Source of the DNA: Bryobacterales bacterium
GTDB taxonomy: Bacteria; Acidobacteriota; Terriglobia; Bryobacterales; Bryobacteraceae
Length of the DNA: 48,011 nt
Direction of reading: 5' to 3'
Assembly (NCBI GenBank): GCA_003132905.1
Contig: PKZC01000460.1
Coordinates: forward strand, 1 to 48,011
A program made the translations under genes and the position numbers. Under the pieces are notes generated by a model that worked only from the letters and a program-made list of their open reading frames with translations, was not told where the DNA came from and made no database searches. Below are positions 14,774 through 22,275 of this stretch, piece after piece. Each line of letters starts with the position of its first letter. The stretch's first letter is position 1.

Positions 14774-16888
14774 TTATTCTATTTTAGCCGGGGAAGCTTC
14801 CGTTCCGACCGTGAAATAGAACGTCGCGCCTTGATTGGGTTGGGCGTCGGCCCATATCCGGCCACCGTGCCGCCGCAACACCTGTTGTGCCGTGGCAAGG
14901 CCGATGCCCGTTCCCGGAAACTCGGGGTACTTATGTAAAAGCTGAAACGTCCCGAACAGCACGCCGGCATTGGCCATATCGAAGCCCACGCCGTTATCAC
15001 GCACATAGAACGCGCGCTCCTCATTCATTTTGGTTTGCCCGAATTCGATCAGGGCTTGCGATCGAGGCGCAGTGAATTTCACCGCGTTGCTCATCAGGTT
15101 GGATAGTGCAATGTCTAAAAGATGCGAGTCGCCGGCGGCGCTGATCCCATCCTGGATGACGAAATCCAGGGCCCGCTTGGATTCCACCTCGCGCAGACGC
15201 CCGGAGATAGCGCGAGCCAGTGAAGTTAGATCCACCTGCTCGTGCCGCAGCTCAACGCGGCTGAGACGCGCGAGGGTCAGTAAATCGTTCATGAGAAGCC
15301 TCAGGCACTGCGATTCCGTGCGCACCCGTTCCAGATACTGAAGCGCCTCAGGGGCGAGTGCGGGCCCATAATCTTCGAGTAGAGCCAGGCTCCAGCCGTC
15401 GATTCCGCGCAAGGGCGCGCGAAGATCGTGCGAAACCGAATAAGCAAAGGCTTCGAGATCTTTATCGGATGCTTCCAACTGCGCCCTGCTGTCTTTCACC
15501 CGCTGTTCCAACTGCCGGTTGAGCTGCTGGATTTCTTCCCGGGCTTGTTTCTCGCGCGTAATGTCGCGATTCGCTTTCAAAGCGATTTTGCGTCCGTCCA
15601 GCTCGGTTACCAGCGCTATGCGGCTCTGGACGACGATCTCCCGGCCGTCGATCCGATGCCCCAACTCGCCGATCCATGCGCCGTCGCGCACTAGCAGCTC
15701 TTCTATGGCCGAAATCCCAAGGGGGTGGATGGGCTGCAGTAAATCGTTGTGGATACGGCCGACAGCCTGCTGGCAACTGAAGCCGAATAGCTCCTCTGCG
15801 CAATGGTTCCAATATTCGATGACGCCTCCTAACTGCCAAACGATGATTGGCTCTGGCGTCTTATCGAGCAGATCGGCGTGGCGGCGCAGGATTTGTTCGG
15901 AGGCACTGAGCTTGCCGACGTCGCTCTCGATGACGATACCGGCGAAGATGAGAAGCGCCACCAACCCTGCAGCCCCCATGGCAAGAGCCCCTCGTGTACG
16001 AGCGGCTTCGGCGACGGCGGCATGCGTGTGCTGGGTGAGCAGATCATGTTCTTCCGCTTCCAGAGCGGCCAGAACGGCGCGGATGTCGCGCATGAGGTGG
16101 GCGCTCTCTCCCGCTTGTACCGCGTCGATGCCCCCTTGCATGCCTTGGTTGCGGCGAGCGGAGATACCTTCTTCGAGCTCGAGGATCCGGGCATTCACCA
16201 AGCGTTGCAAATCCGCCAGGCGCGCCTGCTGCGCGGCGTTGTCTTTAGCGAGATTGCGGAGCTGTTGCAGGGCGGCGGGTTCTGCCGACGCCAGCTCGCG
16301 GTAACGGTCCAGAAATTGCTGTTCTCCTGTCAATAGGTAGCCCCGCTGCCGGCTATCAACGTCTTCGATGGTGGAAAACAGCAGCTGGGATGCATTCAAT
16401 ACCTGGTACGTGTGCTCCACCGAGCTTTCGGCTGCGCGCGAATTCGTGAAGTCGAACCACACGAGCGCCGCCACGATCACCAGAAATAGTGAGGAAGCCA
16501 GCAGCAATGCCAGGCGTGGCAGACGACGCGTGCCGGAGAGGCGGTGGCTGAGTAAGCTAATGGCCGTCCCGGCCGCGGCGAAGGCCGCCAGACGCCAGAC
16601 ATCCGGCGCATCCGGCAGAGCGAAGCTAAGGCGAGGCTGAGCGAAGAAATACCAATCGACCAAAAGATTCGCCGCAGTGGCGAGCAAAGCGGGAGCACGG
16701 CCGGCGAGGTTGGCGGTAACGATGACAGCCAGTAGCGAAATCAAGAGCGGAATGGTCAAGTTGGGATGGGGGGCCAGCGCCACTTGTATGCCTACCCCAA
16801 CCAGCACCGGCAATCCAGCCACGGCATAGCGGCGCACTCCCTTGGGACTGTCACCGGCACGACAGTCAATTCCAAATGCGGCGCTCAT
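14774..16888 (-). CDS. Membrane histidine kinase: DUF4118-CHASE3-PAS-HisKA-HATPase
   Basis: The protein has 704 residues. Residues 20-115 form a four-helix membrane region like that of KdpD (DUF4118). A further membrane helix (LALLLASSLFLVIVAALVWF) leads to a CHASE3 sensor (SVEHTYQVLNASQLLFSTIEDVDSRQRGYLLTG), then another helix, a PAS domain (LLDKTPEPIIVWQLGGVIEYWN), a coiled coil, HisKA with the phosphoacceptor in YSVSHDLRAPLRGIDGWS, and HATPase (N-box NLMSNAVKF, DNGVGFDM, GTGIGLA). This Cph1/bacteriophytochrome-like kinase core usually pairs with a small Rcp1-type response regulator. Only a collapsed remnant of such a gene remains in the operon. The ATG overlaps the preceding stop by one base (TGATG). 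Confidence 0.92.
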   Translation of the reverse strand: MSAAFGIDCRAGDSPKGVRRYAVAGLPVLVGVGIQVALAPHPNLTIPLLISLLAVIVTANLAGRAPALLATAANLLVDWYFFAQPRLSFALPDAPDVWRLAAFAAAGTAISLLSHRLSGTRRLPRLALLLASSLFLVIVAALVWFDFTNSRAAESSVEHTYQVLNASQLLFSTIEDVDSRQRGYLLTGEQQFLDRYRELASAEPAALQQLRNLAKDNAAQQARLADLQRLVNARILELEEGISARRNQGMQGGIDAVQAGESAHLMRDIRAVLAALEAEEHDLLTQHTHAAVAEAARTRGALAMGAAGLVALLIFAGIVIESDVGKLSASEQILRRHADLLDKTPEPIIVWQLGGVIEYWNHCAEELFGFSCQQAVGRIHNDLLQPIHPLGISAIEELLVRDGAWIGELGHRIDGREIVVQSRIALVTELDGRKIALKANRDITREKQAREEIQQLNRQLEQRVKDSRAQLEASDKDLEAFAYSVSHDLRAPLRGIDGWSLALLEDYGPALAPEALQYLERVRTESQCLRLLMNDLLTLARLSRVELRHEQVDLTSLARAISGRLREVESKRALDFVIQDGISAAGDSHLLDIALSNLMSNAVKFTAPRSQALIEFGQTKMNEERAFYVRDNGVGFDMANAGVLFGTFQLLHKYPEFPGTGIGLATAQQVLRRHGGRIWADAQPNQGATFYFTVGTEASPAKIE

Positions 16889-18015
16889 CAGTGGGCCGCC
16901 GCGTTAAACTTTGCTTCGGCCATGTCGTCTCTGCGCTTGGGCGTGAAGGCCAATCGGACCTCGGTGCCGCCGGATCGCCGGATCTCCAAGCTGGCGTGCA
17001 GCTGCTGGGCCAGGGTTCGTACCAACCGTAAACCTAGCGAGCGCGAAGTAGCCCAGTCCAGCCCAGCGGGAAATCCAACTCCGTTGTCGGACAGAACCAG
17101 GGAGACCGTTGTTGGGGACGGGCAATGCAACAGAATGCGAATCTCGCCCTCACGTCCGTCTGGAAAAGCGTGTTTCAACGAATTGGAGACCACTTCGCTG
17201 ATCAGCAGGCCGGAAGGAAGCGCATCATCGAGTTCCATCCGGATTGGATCCAATTCTGTATGGAGGCGAATCTGATGGTTGCTCACTCCGTAGGAACGGA
17301 ACAGATGATCCACCATACGCAGGAGATACTTAGAGAAATCCAGCGAGGCGAGATCTTCCGATTGATACAGAATTTCATGCAGCAAGGCCATGGACTGAAT
17401 GCGGTGCTGATTTTCCTCGAGCATTCGGGCAGTTTCTGGATTGGAAGCGGTGCGCGCTTGCAGGCTCAGCAGGCTGGACATGATCTGCATGTTGTTTTTG
17501 ACGCGATGGTGAATTTCCCGTAGCATGATCTCGCGATGCTGCAACTGCTCCGTTTGACGATCTAACGTTTCACCCTGCGCGGTAAACCGTTGTTCGCTCT
17601 CATCGAGCGCCTGCTCGGCGCGTTTCCGTCCCAAGCGCGCCCGGACATCGTCGATCCCGCGCTGCACCGCTGGTCCTAGACGGGCCAAGTTGTCCTTCAG
17701 CAAATAATCCTGCGCTCCGGCTTTCATCATGGCCACCGCCAAATCTTCGCCCAACTCGCCAGACACCACTATGAACGGAATGTCACGGCCGCTTTCCCGC
17801 AAAAGCGAGAGCGCCGATGGGGCATCGAACTCGGCCAGGCGATAGTCGGCGGTAATCACGTCCCAGAGGCGGCTGGCGAGCGCCGATTTCACCTCCGCAG
17901 CGTTGGTGACGCGCTCGGTATACACGGTGTAGCCGGCCTTTCGCAGAGTGCGCTCGATCAGCGCCGCGTCGCTGGGCGAGTCGTCCACTTGCAGAACGTG
18001 CAATGGTTCAGACAT
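16888..18015 (-). CDS. Response-regulator/histidine-kinase hybrid (REC-HisKA_2-HATPase)
   Basis: The protein has 375 residues. Residues 5-120 form a receiver domain with the acidic pair D11/D12, phosphoacceptor D57 (ITADYRL) and K107 (YLLKD). After a short coiled coil comes a HisKA_2 dimerisation domain with REIHHRVKNNMQIMSSLL (probable phosphoacceptor H170) and an HATPase domain (NSLKHAF, DNGVGFPAG, LGLRLV). Kinases of this HWE/HisKA_2-like type with an N-terminal receiver relay phosphate from an upstream kinase. It is cytoplasmic, with no membrane helix. It lies directly upstream of the CHASE3 kinase and downstream of a remnant receiver gene whose stop codon runs 8 bases into this coding region. 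The final phosphate acceptor is not encoded nearby. Confidence 0.9.
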   Translation of the reverse strand: MSEPLHVLQVDDSPSDAALIERTLRKAGYTVYTERVTNAAEVKSALASRLWDVITADYRLAEFDAPSALSLLRESGRDIPFIVVSGELGEDLAVAMMKAGAQDYLLKDNLARLGPAVQRGIDDVRARLGRKRAEQALDESEQRFTAQGETLDRQTEQLQHREIMLREIHHRVKNNMQIMSSLLSLQARTASNPETARMLEENQHRIQSMALLHEILYQSEDLASLDFSKYLLRMVDHLFRSYGVSNHQIRLHTELDPIRMELDDALPSGLLISEVVSNSLKHAFPDGREGEIRILLHCPSPTTVSLVLSDNGVGFPAGLDWATSRSLGLRLVRTLAQQLHASLEIRRSGGTEVRLAFTPKRRDDMAEAKFNAAAH

Positions 18016-18124
18016 GGGCGCTCCTCTCGGCAGTGAGGGACGGCGGTTCGTTTTCGAGCACCCGCTTGGTGAGAGCGACGTCGCTCGGATTATCCTCGAT
18101 TAACAAAATTATTTTGGAACTCAA
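18008..18124 (-). pseudogene. Collapsed Rcp1-like response regulator (in-frame internal deletion)
   Basis: On the minus strand a TTG start with GGTGA 4 bases upstream opens a 38-codon frame. It begins MSSKIILLIEDNPSDVAL, an excellent match to the first strand and acidic pocket of a receiver domain. After TKRVLE it reads NEPPSLTAERSAHV and stops. A functional receiver needs about 120 residues and the phosphoacceptor aspartate. NEPP resembles the C-terminal tail of stand-alone Rcp1-type regulators (often ending ...LNEPPP), so the simplest reading is an in-frame deletion of about 100 codons that joined the two ends. The stop runs 8 bases into the REC-kinase gene, so it may still act as a translational leader. 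Confidence 0.6.
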
Positions 18125-18300
18125 ACCGTCACCCCCGGATCTGGAAGGCCGTAGCGGGCGGTGAAGGATTCAGGCGAGTCCGACGGATGGCCCACGGCGG
18201 GGCGGGCCCACTAGCGCGGTGTAGTTACTGTGTAGAGATTGTACACCACGGCGTCCAGGAAGCCTAGCCTTATCCCAGCGCGAGGGTCCACCACGCTGGA

Positions 18301-18343
18301 CGGCCGATACGGGCTCACTCCGTAAAGCATCACGTATCGGCCG
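18301..18343. promoter_or_regulatory. Perfect 11-bp inverted repeat between two minus-strand genes
   Basis: CGGCCGATACG (18301-18311) and CGTATCGGCCG (18333-18343) form perfect inverted arms with a 21-nt spacer. It lies 20 bp downstream of the small secreted-protein stop and about 180 bp upstream of the remnant response regulator. No U-tract follows on either strand, so it is not a canonical terminator. An operator for the signalling operon or a Rho-type hairpin are possible. The rest of 18131-18362 shows no convincing gene. Confidence 0.5.
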
Positions 18344-18362
18344 GGCGTTCGCCGCTCCCGGG

Positions 18363-18617
18363 TTAGCGGCGAAAATGTTCGTCGTGCCGGTCGAAATGCT
18401 CGAAGTGTTCCGGCGCGCGCCGGTAGTCTGCGTGCCAATCGCGATCGACATGCGGCAATTGCCAGTAGCCATCCACGAACACATAGCCTGGCCCTGGGCA
18501 AGGAGGCGCCACCACGACAGGACTCGGTGCTCCGAACCCGATACCGATCGAGACACGCGGCGCAGCGAACATCGTGCTGCCCGCTAGAAGCAAGCCCGCT
18601 AAGATTTTCTTTTTCAT
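18363..18617 (-). CDS. Small secreted YXWQ/WxxGxW-type repeat protein
   Basis: This 84-residue protein has a signal peptide (MKKKILAGLLLAGSTMFA, cleavage about AAP at 18-20). The mature part is glycine/proline-rich, then GPGYVFVDGYWQ, as in BcpO-type WxxGxW or YXWQ-repeat proteins of the periplasm, and a histidine/arginine/aspartate-rich tail (HFEHFDRHDEHFRR) that could bind metal. A strong AGGAGG element 7 bases before the ATG fixes the start. Its function is unknown. The tail with alternating H/D/E is unusual and could suit zinc or copper buffering in the periplasm, but this is inference. Confidence 0.72.
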   Translation of the reverse strand: MKKKILAGLLLAGSTMFAAPRVSIGIGFGAPSPVVVAPPCPGPGYVFVDGYWQLPHVDRDWHADYRRAPEHFEHFDRHDEHFRR

Positions 18618-18681
18618 TTTCTTTTCCTCCTTACTACGCCCTCCATAAAGGCACGCGGGTTGCCAACGCTAAGTGCTTGAA

Positions 18682-18716
18682 TTGGAGTGAAGTGGAAAAT
18701 TCCGATGGCCGCGCGG
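18682..18716. repeat. Copy A of a 35-bp motif, possible IS-end relic
   Basis: The stretch TTGGAGTGAAGTGGAAAATT followed by CCG and a GCGCGG block matches the copy at 21072-21107 in the same orientation, with a handful of mismatches and one 1-bp shift. From memory the pattern resembles terminal repeats of IS21-type insertion sequences. No transposase gene is present nearby, so this would be a solo end or relic. Confidence 0.5.
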
Positions 18717-18736
18717 CACCGCCTGGCGGTGCTTTT
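18716..18736. terminator. GC-rich hairpin, weak terminator candidate
   Basis: GCACCGCC (18716-18723) and GGCGGTGC (18725-18732) form a perfect hairpin immediately downstream of the polysaccharide deacetylase stop on the minus strand. The T-run (18733-18736) follows on the plus strand only, where no gene ends. For the minus-strand gene it would be a stem without a U-tract. Confidence 0.4.
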
Positions 18737-19386
18737 CAGCCGTTGACGTAGGGTTCGAGCGGCAAGACGACCTTGCCTTCGAGGATGGGGACGCAATCTG
18801 GCGGGAAATCCTGTCTTAGTTCCACGCCGTCCTGTTCCAAACGGGTGAGAAATCCTTCGAGATGCGCCATTGCGCCATTAGGCAGGTCGTGTAATACGAG
18901 AAGTGTCCAATCGCGTGACTGGCAATCCGCGAGTGCGCGTTCCAGCCATCCATCGGGGTCGCGAAAATCGCCCGGCACCGAGTTCCAAAGGACGCAGGTA
19001 TATCCGCCCGCGATGAGCTTTTCTACCACTGCGGGATGCAGCAGGTGTTTGCCAAGCACGCCCGATCCGGGCGGACGGAACAAGTTTTGAGTTTGACCGA
19101 GCGAGTGGAGTGTTTGTTCGGCCTTCTCAAACTCCGCTAGCGCGGCGTCTCGATCTAAGCGGCCCAGCGGCGTGGAGTGGTTGAATGTATGATTACCGAT
19201 CCAATGGCCTTCGGTGCTCGCGCGCCGCACCAGCGCGGAACCTTCGGGCGTGATCGCCTTCCGCCCGAGAACGAAGAATGTGGTTTTGACGTTGTGTCGA
19301 GCAAGGCAATCCAGAACTGCTGGAGTGACCTGCGGCTCCGGCCCGTTATCGAAGGTGAGAGTGACTGTTCGCCTAACGCTTGGCAA
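18736..19386 (-). CDS. Polysaccharide deacetylase, TFDNGP variant
   Basis: This 216-residue NodB-homology protein has motif 1 reading TFDNGPEP (D13, N14) instead of TFDDGP, so the usual metal-binding aspartate is an asparagine. Motif 2 is NHTFNH with H66 and H70. Motif 3 is FRPPGSG, motif 4 GDFRDPDGW and motif 5 LLVLHD. A subfamily with TFDNGP is known to me from several phyla, so this is probably a clade feature and not decay. The protein lacks a signal peptide, so it is either cytoplasmic or the true substrate is not wall glycan. The likely TTG start overlaps the end of the upstream synthase gene by 14 bp. No better start is available in frame. Confidence 0.82.
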   Translation of the reverse strand: MPSVRRTVTLTFDNGPEPQVTPAVLDCLARHNVKTTFFVLGRKAITPEGSALVRRASTEGHWIGNHTFNHSTPLGRLDRDAALAEFEKAEQTLHSLGQTQNLFRPPGSGVLGKHLLHPAVVEKLIAGGYTCVLWNSVPGDFRDPDGWLERALADCQSRDWTLLVLHDLPNGAMAHLEGFLTRLEQDGVELRQDFPPDCVPILEGKVVLPLEPYVNG

Positions 19387-20590
19387 CGAGGACGTCTTCG
19401 ACGATTTCCTTGAACTCGGCGGGGCTGAGCAACCCGCGCTTCTCGATGCCTCTGTCTTTGACGCGCTTCAACATTTCGGAGACAGCTTCGTCGTCGGCAT
19501 CGGTGATGCCCATCTGTTCCAGATTATAGGTGATGGAAGCTTTGCCGCTCTTCTTTCCGAGCACCACTTCACCGCGGCGGCCGGTGAGCGCGGGATGCGT
19601 ACCGAACATCGCCAGCGGCTCTTTGACGACCAGATCGACGCCAATGCCAGACTCACGCGTGAAATTGCGCTCGCCGAGAATGGGCTTATTCAGCGCGATG
19701 TCGAACTTGCTAATGCGGCTGACCAGTTCGCCCAGCTCGGGCAGCTTGCCCAAGTCGTAATGCGTCTCGTATCCATATAGCACGTGGAGGGCGACGATCA
19801 GCTCTTCGAGTGCGGCGTTGCCGGTCCGCTCGCCCAAGCCGTTCGCGCAACTGTGCACCACTTCAGCACCGGCTTCGACGCCGGCCAGCTCGGTCGCCAC
19901 GGCCATGCCGAAATCGTTGTGCGTGTGCACTTCAACAGGGAGCTTGGTGATGGATTTCACCAGGCGCACCAGGTACTTCATGGCTTCCGGCAGCACGCAG
20001 CCCATGGTGTCGACGACGCCCACTGAATCGGGCGGAGCCTCCTGCATCAGGCGGGTGAGCAGATTGGTGAGATCTTCTTCGCGGGCACGCGTGGTGTCGT
20101 AAGGGAAATAGACCACGTGCATGCCGCGAGACTTGGCGTAATTGACCACGCCGATACTTTTCTTCAGAACGTCTTCCCAGGTCCATTTGAATTGGTATTT
20201 CAGCTTGGGATAACCGATGGGGATCTCGACAATCACGCCATGGCAGCCACATTCGAGCGCCTTGTCAATATCGGAGTTGATGGCGCGGGCGAAGGTATAG
20301 ATCTTCGCCTTCAGGCCCAGCTTCGAAATTTCTTTGATAGCTTGAAAATCCTGCTCCGAGACGGCGGGCATGCCGGCTTCAATGCGATCCACGCCGATTT
20401 CATCCAGCTTCTCGGCGATGGCGACTTTGTCGGCCACGCTGAAGACTACGCCAGGCGTCTGCTCGCCATCGCGCAGCGTGGCATCGTGAATGCTCACACG
20501 CGGCGGCAGTTGGAATTTCGACAGCACTTCCGGAACAAAGTTATAAGGACTGACCCACCATTCGTTTTCTCGATAATATTCGCCTTGCAT
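19373..20590 (-). CDS. Isopropylmalate/homocitrate/citramalate synthase family enzyme
   Basis: This 405-residue HMGL-like TIM-barrel enzyme has ATLRDGEQTPGV (catalytic R/D/E) and VHTHNDFGMAVA (metal-binding HxH), with the LGERTGNAALEEL loop downstream. These enzymes condense acetyl-CoA with a 2-oxo acid. The protein starts MQGEYYRENEWWVSPYN and is about 100 residues shorter than canonical LeuA, lacking the C-terminal allosteric domain, which fits a homocitrate- or citramalate-synthase-like subgroup. A frame extension to 20638 is open, but the ATG at 20590 has GGAGG 11 bases upstream and is preferred. No other leucine or lysine genes are nearby, so the pathway is unclear. It overlaps the deacetylase start by 14 bp. 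Confidence 0.82.
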   Translation of the reverse strand: MQGEYYRENEWWVSPYNFVPEVLSKFQLPPRVSIHDATLRDGEQTPGVVFSVADKVAIAEKLDEIGVDRIEAGMPAVSEQDFQAIKEISKLGLKAKIYTFARAINSDIDKALECGCHGVIVEIPIGYPKLKYQFKWTWEDVLKKSIGVVNYAKSRGMHVVYFPYDTTRAREEDLTNLLTRLMQEAPPDSVGVVDTMGCVLPEAMKYLVRLVKSITKLPVEVHTHNDFGMAVATELAGVEAGAEVVHSCANGLGERTGNAALEELIVALHVLYGYETHYDLGKLPELGELVSRISKFDIALNKPILGERNFTRESGIGVDLVVKEPLAMFGTHPALTGRRGEVVLGKKSGKASITYNLEQMGITDADDEAVSEMLKRVKDRGIEKRGLLSPAEFKEIVEDVLVAKR

Positions 20591-20647
20591 AGTTAAGCGC
20601 GCCTCCGTTATCGCGGCAATCCCGCGTCCAACTGCCAACTATAGCAT

Positions 20648-21058
20648 TCAGGGCCCGGTCCTTTGCGTCATCAGGCCCACTCGATCCCAGCCCGTTCCCC
20701 GCGCGACATCGATGACCGAGGCGACGTCGGCATAATCCAGTTCAGCCGCGCCGTCGATGAACAGAACGCCTCCCGGCCGCGTTACGCGCAACGTTTTACG
20801 ACGCCCTTCGAGCTCGCGCAGCAGCACCGGCTGTGAGTTGATCTCGATGGAGCGGTCTTTGTGAATGCTGAGCACGCTGGCGAGCGGATTCGGCGTCGAC
20901 GGCTGGTTGTCCGCGGGAGCATCCGGGACTTCGGACGGTAATCCCTTGGTGCGGCTGGGCAGGAGCATGAACGTGATCAGTAAGACCAGCAGGATATCGA
21001 TCATCGGCGTCATGTTGATCACCGCCGCCGTTTTTCCGGAAGCCATTTGCATCGCCAT
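20648..21058 (-). CDS. ExbD/TolR-type biopolymer transport protein
   Basis: This 136-residue protein has a short cytoplasmic N-terminus, one membrane helix within INMTPMIDILLVLLITFML with the conserved proton-path aspartate D21, then a periplasmic domain (SIHKDRSIEINSQPVLLREL, VLFIDGAAELDYADVASVID). This is the ExbD/TolR fold, which uses proton-motive force with ExbB/TolQ to energise outer-membrane processes. No exbB/tolQ gene or TonB-like gene is seen in the window, so the partner must be encoded elsewhere. The upstream 63 bp contain the second copy of the 35-bp motif. It is 57 bp upstream of the synthase start. Confidence 0.9.
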   Translation of the reverse strand: MAMQMASGKTAAVINMTPMIDILLVLLITFMLLPSRTKGLPSEVPDAPADNQPSTPNPLASVLSIHKDRSIEINSQPVLLRELEGRRKTLRVTRPGGVLFIDGAAELDYADVASVIDVARGTGWDRVGLMTQRTGP

Positions 21059-21071
21059 GCAAATTTGGACA

Positions 21072-21107
21072 CTGGAGTGAAATGAAAAGTTCCGCCAGGG
21101 CGCGCGG
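21072..21107. repeat. Copy B of a 35-bp motif, possible IS-end relic
   Basis: CTGGAGTGAAATGAAAAGTT followed by CCG and a GCGCGG block is a direct copy of the motif at 18682-18716, offset by 2390 bp. TTTGGACA just before it adds to the resemblance to an IS end. The motif sits between the ExbD and DUF3592-like genes. The two copies bracket the deacetylase, synthase and exbD genes. Confidence 0.5.
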
Positions 21108-21121
21108 ATCGCGGCGGCCTA

Positions 21122-21529
21122 CTACGATGCCAGGCCCGGGCGCTGATTGGCCGGGCCCAGGCGCAAGCCGGACCATTCCTCGCAGAGCAAGATTGAGTTC
21201 GCTGGATTTTGCGTCGAATACTTGAACGACGCGGGACGCCCGATCAGACGATGCGAATCGGCTGGGATCAGTTCGCGCAACTGCGAGATGTCCTGGGAAG
21301 CCGTATAGGTGAGGCCGCCCACCGAATATTCGTAAATGATCGCATCGTCGGTGATGTCGGTGATGGTGGCGTCGCCCAGCCGGCCATTGGCGTTCACTTC
21401 GATGCGGCGGAGCTTTTCCTTATCTTTGGGTTTGCGGCGGAGGCGCACCGCAACGAAAATTCCGACCGCCACGACAAGCAGGGACACGGCGCCGATGATG
21501 AATGGGATCGACGGGCCGCTCTCGAACAC
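21122..21529 (-). CDS. DUF3592-like single-pass membrane protein
   Basis: This 135-residue protein has an N-terminal membrane helix (FIIGAVSLLVVAVGIFVAV, residues 10-28) followed by a basic stop-transfer stretch (RLRRKPKDKEK). The soluble part contains IYEYSVGGLTYTASQDIS and a GRPASFKYSTQNPANS segment, the pattern of DUF3592 proteins in which an SH3-like/beta module is exposed. Function is unknown. The GTG start lies 2 bp after the FAH-family hydrolase stop, so translation is coupled. Confidence 0.7.
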   Translation of the reverse strand: MFESGPSIPFIIGAVSLLVVAVGIFVAVRLRRKPKDKEKLRRIEVNANGRLGDATITDITDDAIIYEYSVGGLTYTASQDISQLRELIPADSHRLIGRPASFKYSTQNPANSILLCEEWSGLRLGPANQRPGLAS

Positions 21530-21531
21530 GC

Positions 21532-22275
21532 TTACTGCTCATCCTCTGAGATGACGGTATTCTCCAGCGCGCCGACGCCTTCGATTTCGACTCGCACTCG
21601 CGACCCTGGTTGAAGCGGGCCAACACCGGACGGTGTTCCCGTTGCGATCAAATCCCCGGATTCTAGCGTCATAAACGCGCTTACATAAGCGATTATATCA
21701 TTCACGCTGAAGATCATTTCCGCAATGGCGGCATCTTGTTTCTTTTCGCCGTCGACGAAAGTGCGGACCCTGAGGTTATTCAGATTTACTTCGTCGCGCG
21801 GAACGATATATGGCCCTACCGGACAAAACGTATCGAATCCCTTGCCGCGCGTCCATTGCCCGTCTTTGCGCTGCAGGTCACGTGCGGTGACGTCGTTTAC
21901 CGGCGTGTATCCCAGGATGTAGGCGGCCGCATCGGCGCTCTTCACGTTGCGCGCACGGCGGCCGATCACCACGCCCAGTTCGCCCTCATAATCCAAGCGC
22001 TGTGTGAGCCGGGGGTAAACGATCGCATCGCCGGAAGCGATGAGCGATGAAGGCGGCTTCAGGAAGATGGTGGGCTCAGCCGGCACGTCGACGCCCATCT
22101 CCTTGGCATGCTCCGCGTAATTGCGTCCGACGCAAACGATCTTGCTAGGCGAACAGGGAGGCAGTAAGCGCGCGCCCGATGGCAGTTGATCGAAATCGCC
22201 CTGCCGCACATCGGGATGCGCATCGGTGGCCCACGCGGGAATGTTCGGGTTAAGGCTGTAGCGGATAATCTTCAA
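21532..22275 (-). CDS. Fumarylacetoacetate hydrolase family protein
   Basis: This 247-residue protein uses a TTG start whose TTGA overlaps the stop of the upstream lipoprotein gene by 4 bp. Extending to 22302 would overlap that gene further and is less likely. It has the FAH fold: KIVCVGRNYAEHAKEMG, IFLKPPSSLI, the metal-binding EGELGVVIGRRA (acidic residues E/D), GYTPVNDVTARD, KGFDTFCPVGPYIV and GTPSGVGPL. Members cleave or isomerise acylpyruvates and 2-hydroxyhepta-dienedioates (HpcE/FAHD1-like). This short version matches acylpyruvase or oxaloacetate tautomerase types; the substrate is unknown. It sits in an operon with hslU upstream. Confidence 0.88.
   Translation of the reverse strand: MKIIRYSLNPNIPAWATDAHPDVRQGDFDQLPSGARLLPPCSPSKIVCVGRNYAEHAKEMGVDVPAEPTIFLKPPSSLIASGDAIVYPRLTQRLDYEGELGVVIGRRARNVKSADAAAYILGYTPVNDVTARDLQRKDGQWTRGKGFDTFCPVGPYIVPRDEVNLNNLRVRTFVDGEKKQDAAIAEMIFSVNDIIAYVSAFMTLESGDLIATGTPSGVGPLQPGSRVRVEIEGVGALENTVISEDEQ

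Noticed and set aside
18214..18333. 39-codon minus-strand frame (MLYGVSPYRPSS...)
   Set aside because: The ATG lies in the loop of the 11-bp inverted repeat, without a ribosome-binding site or recognisable domain.
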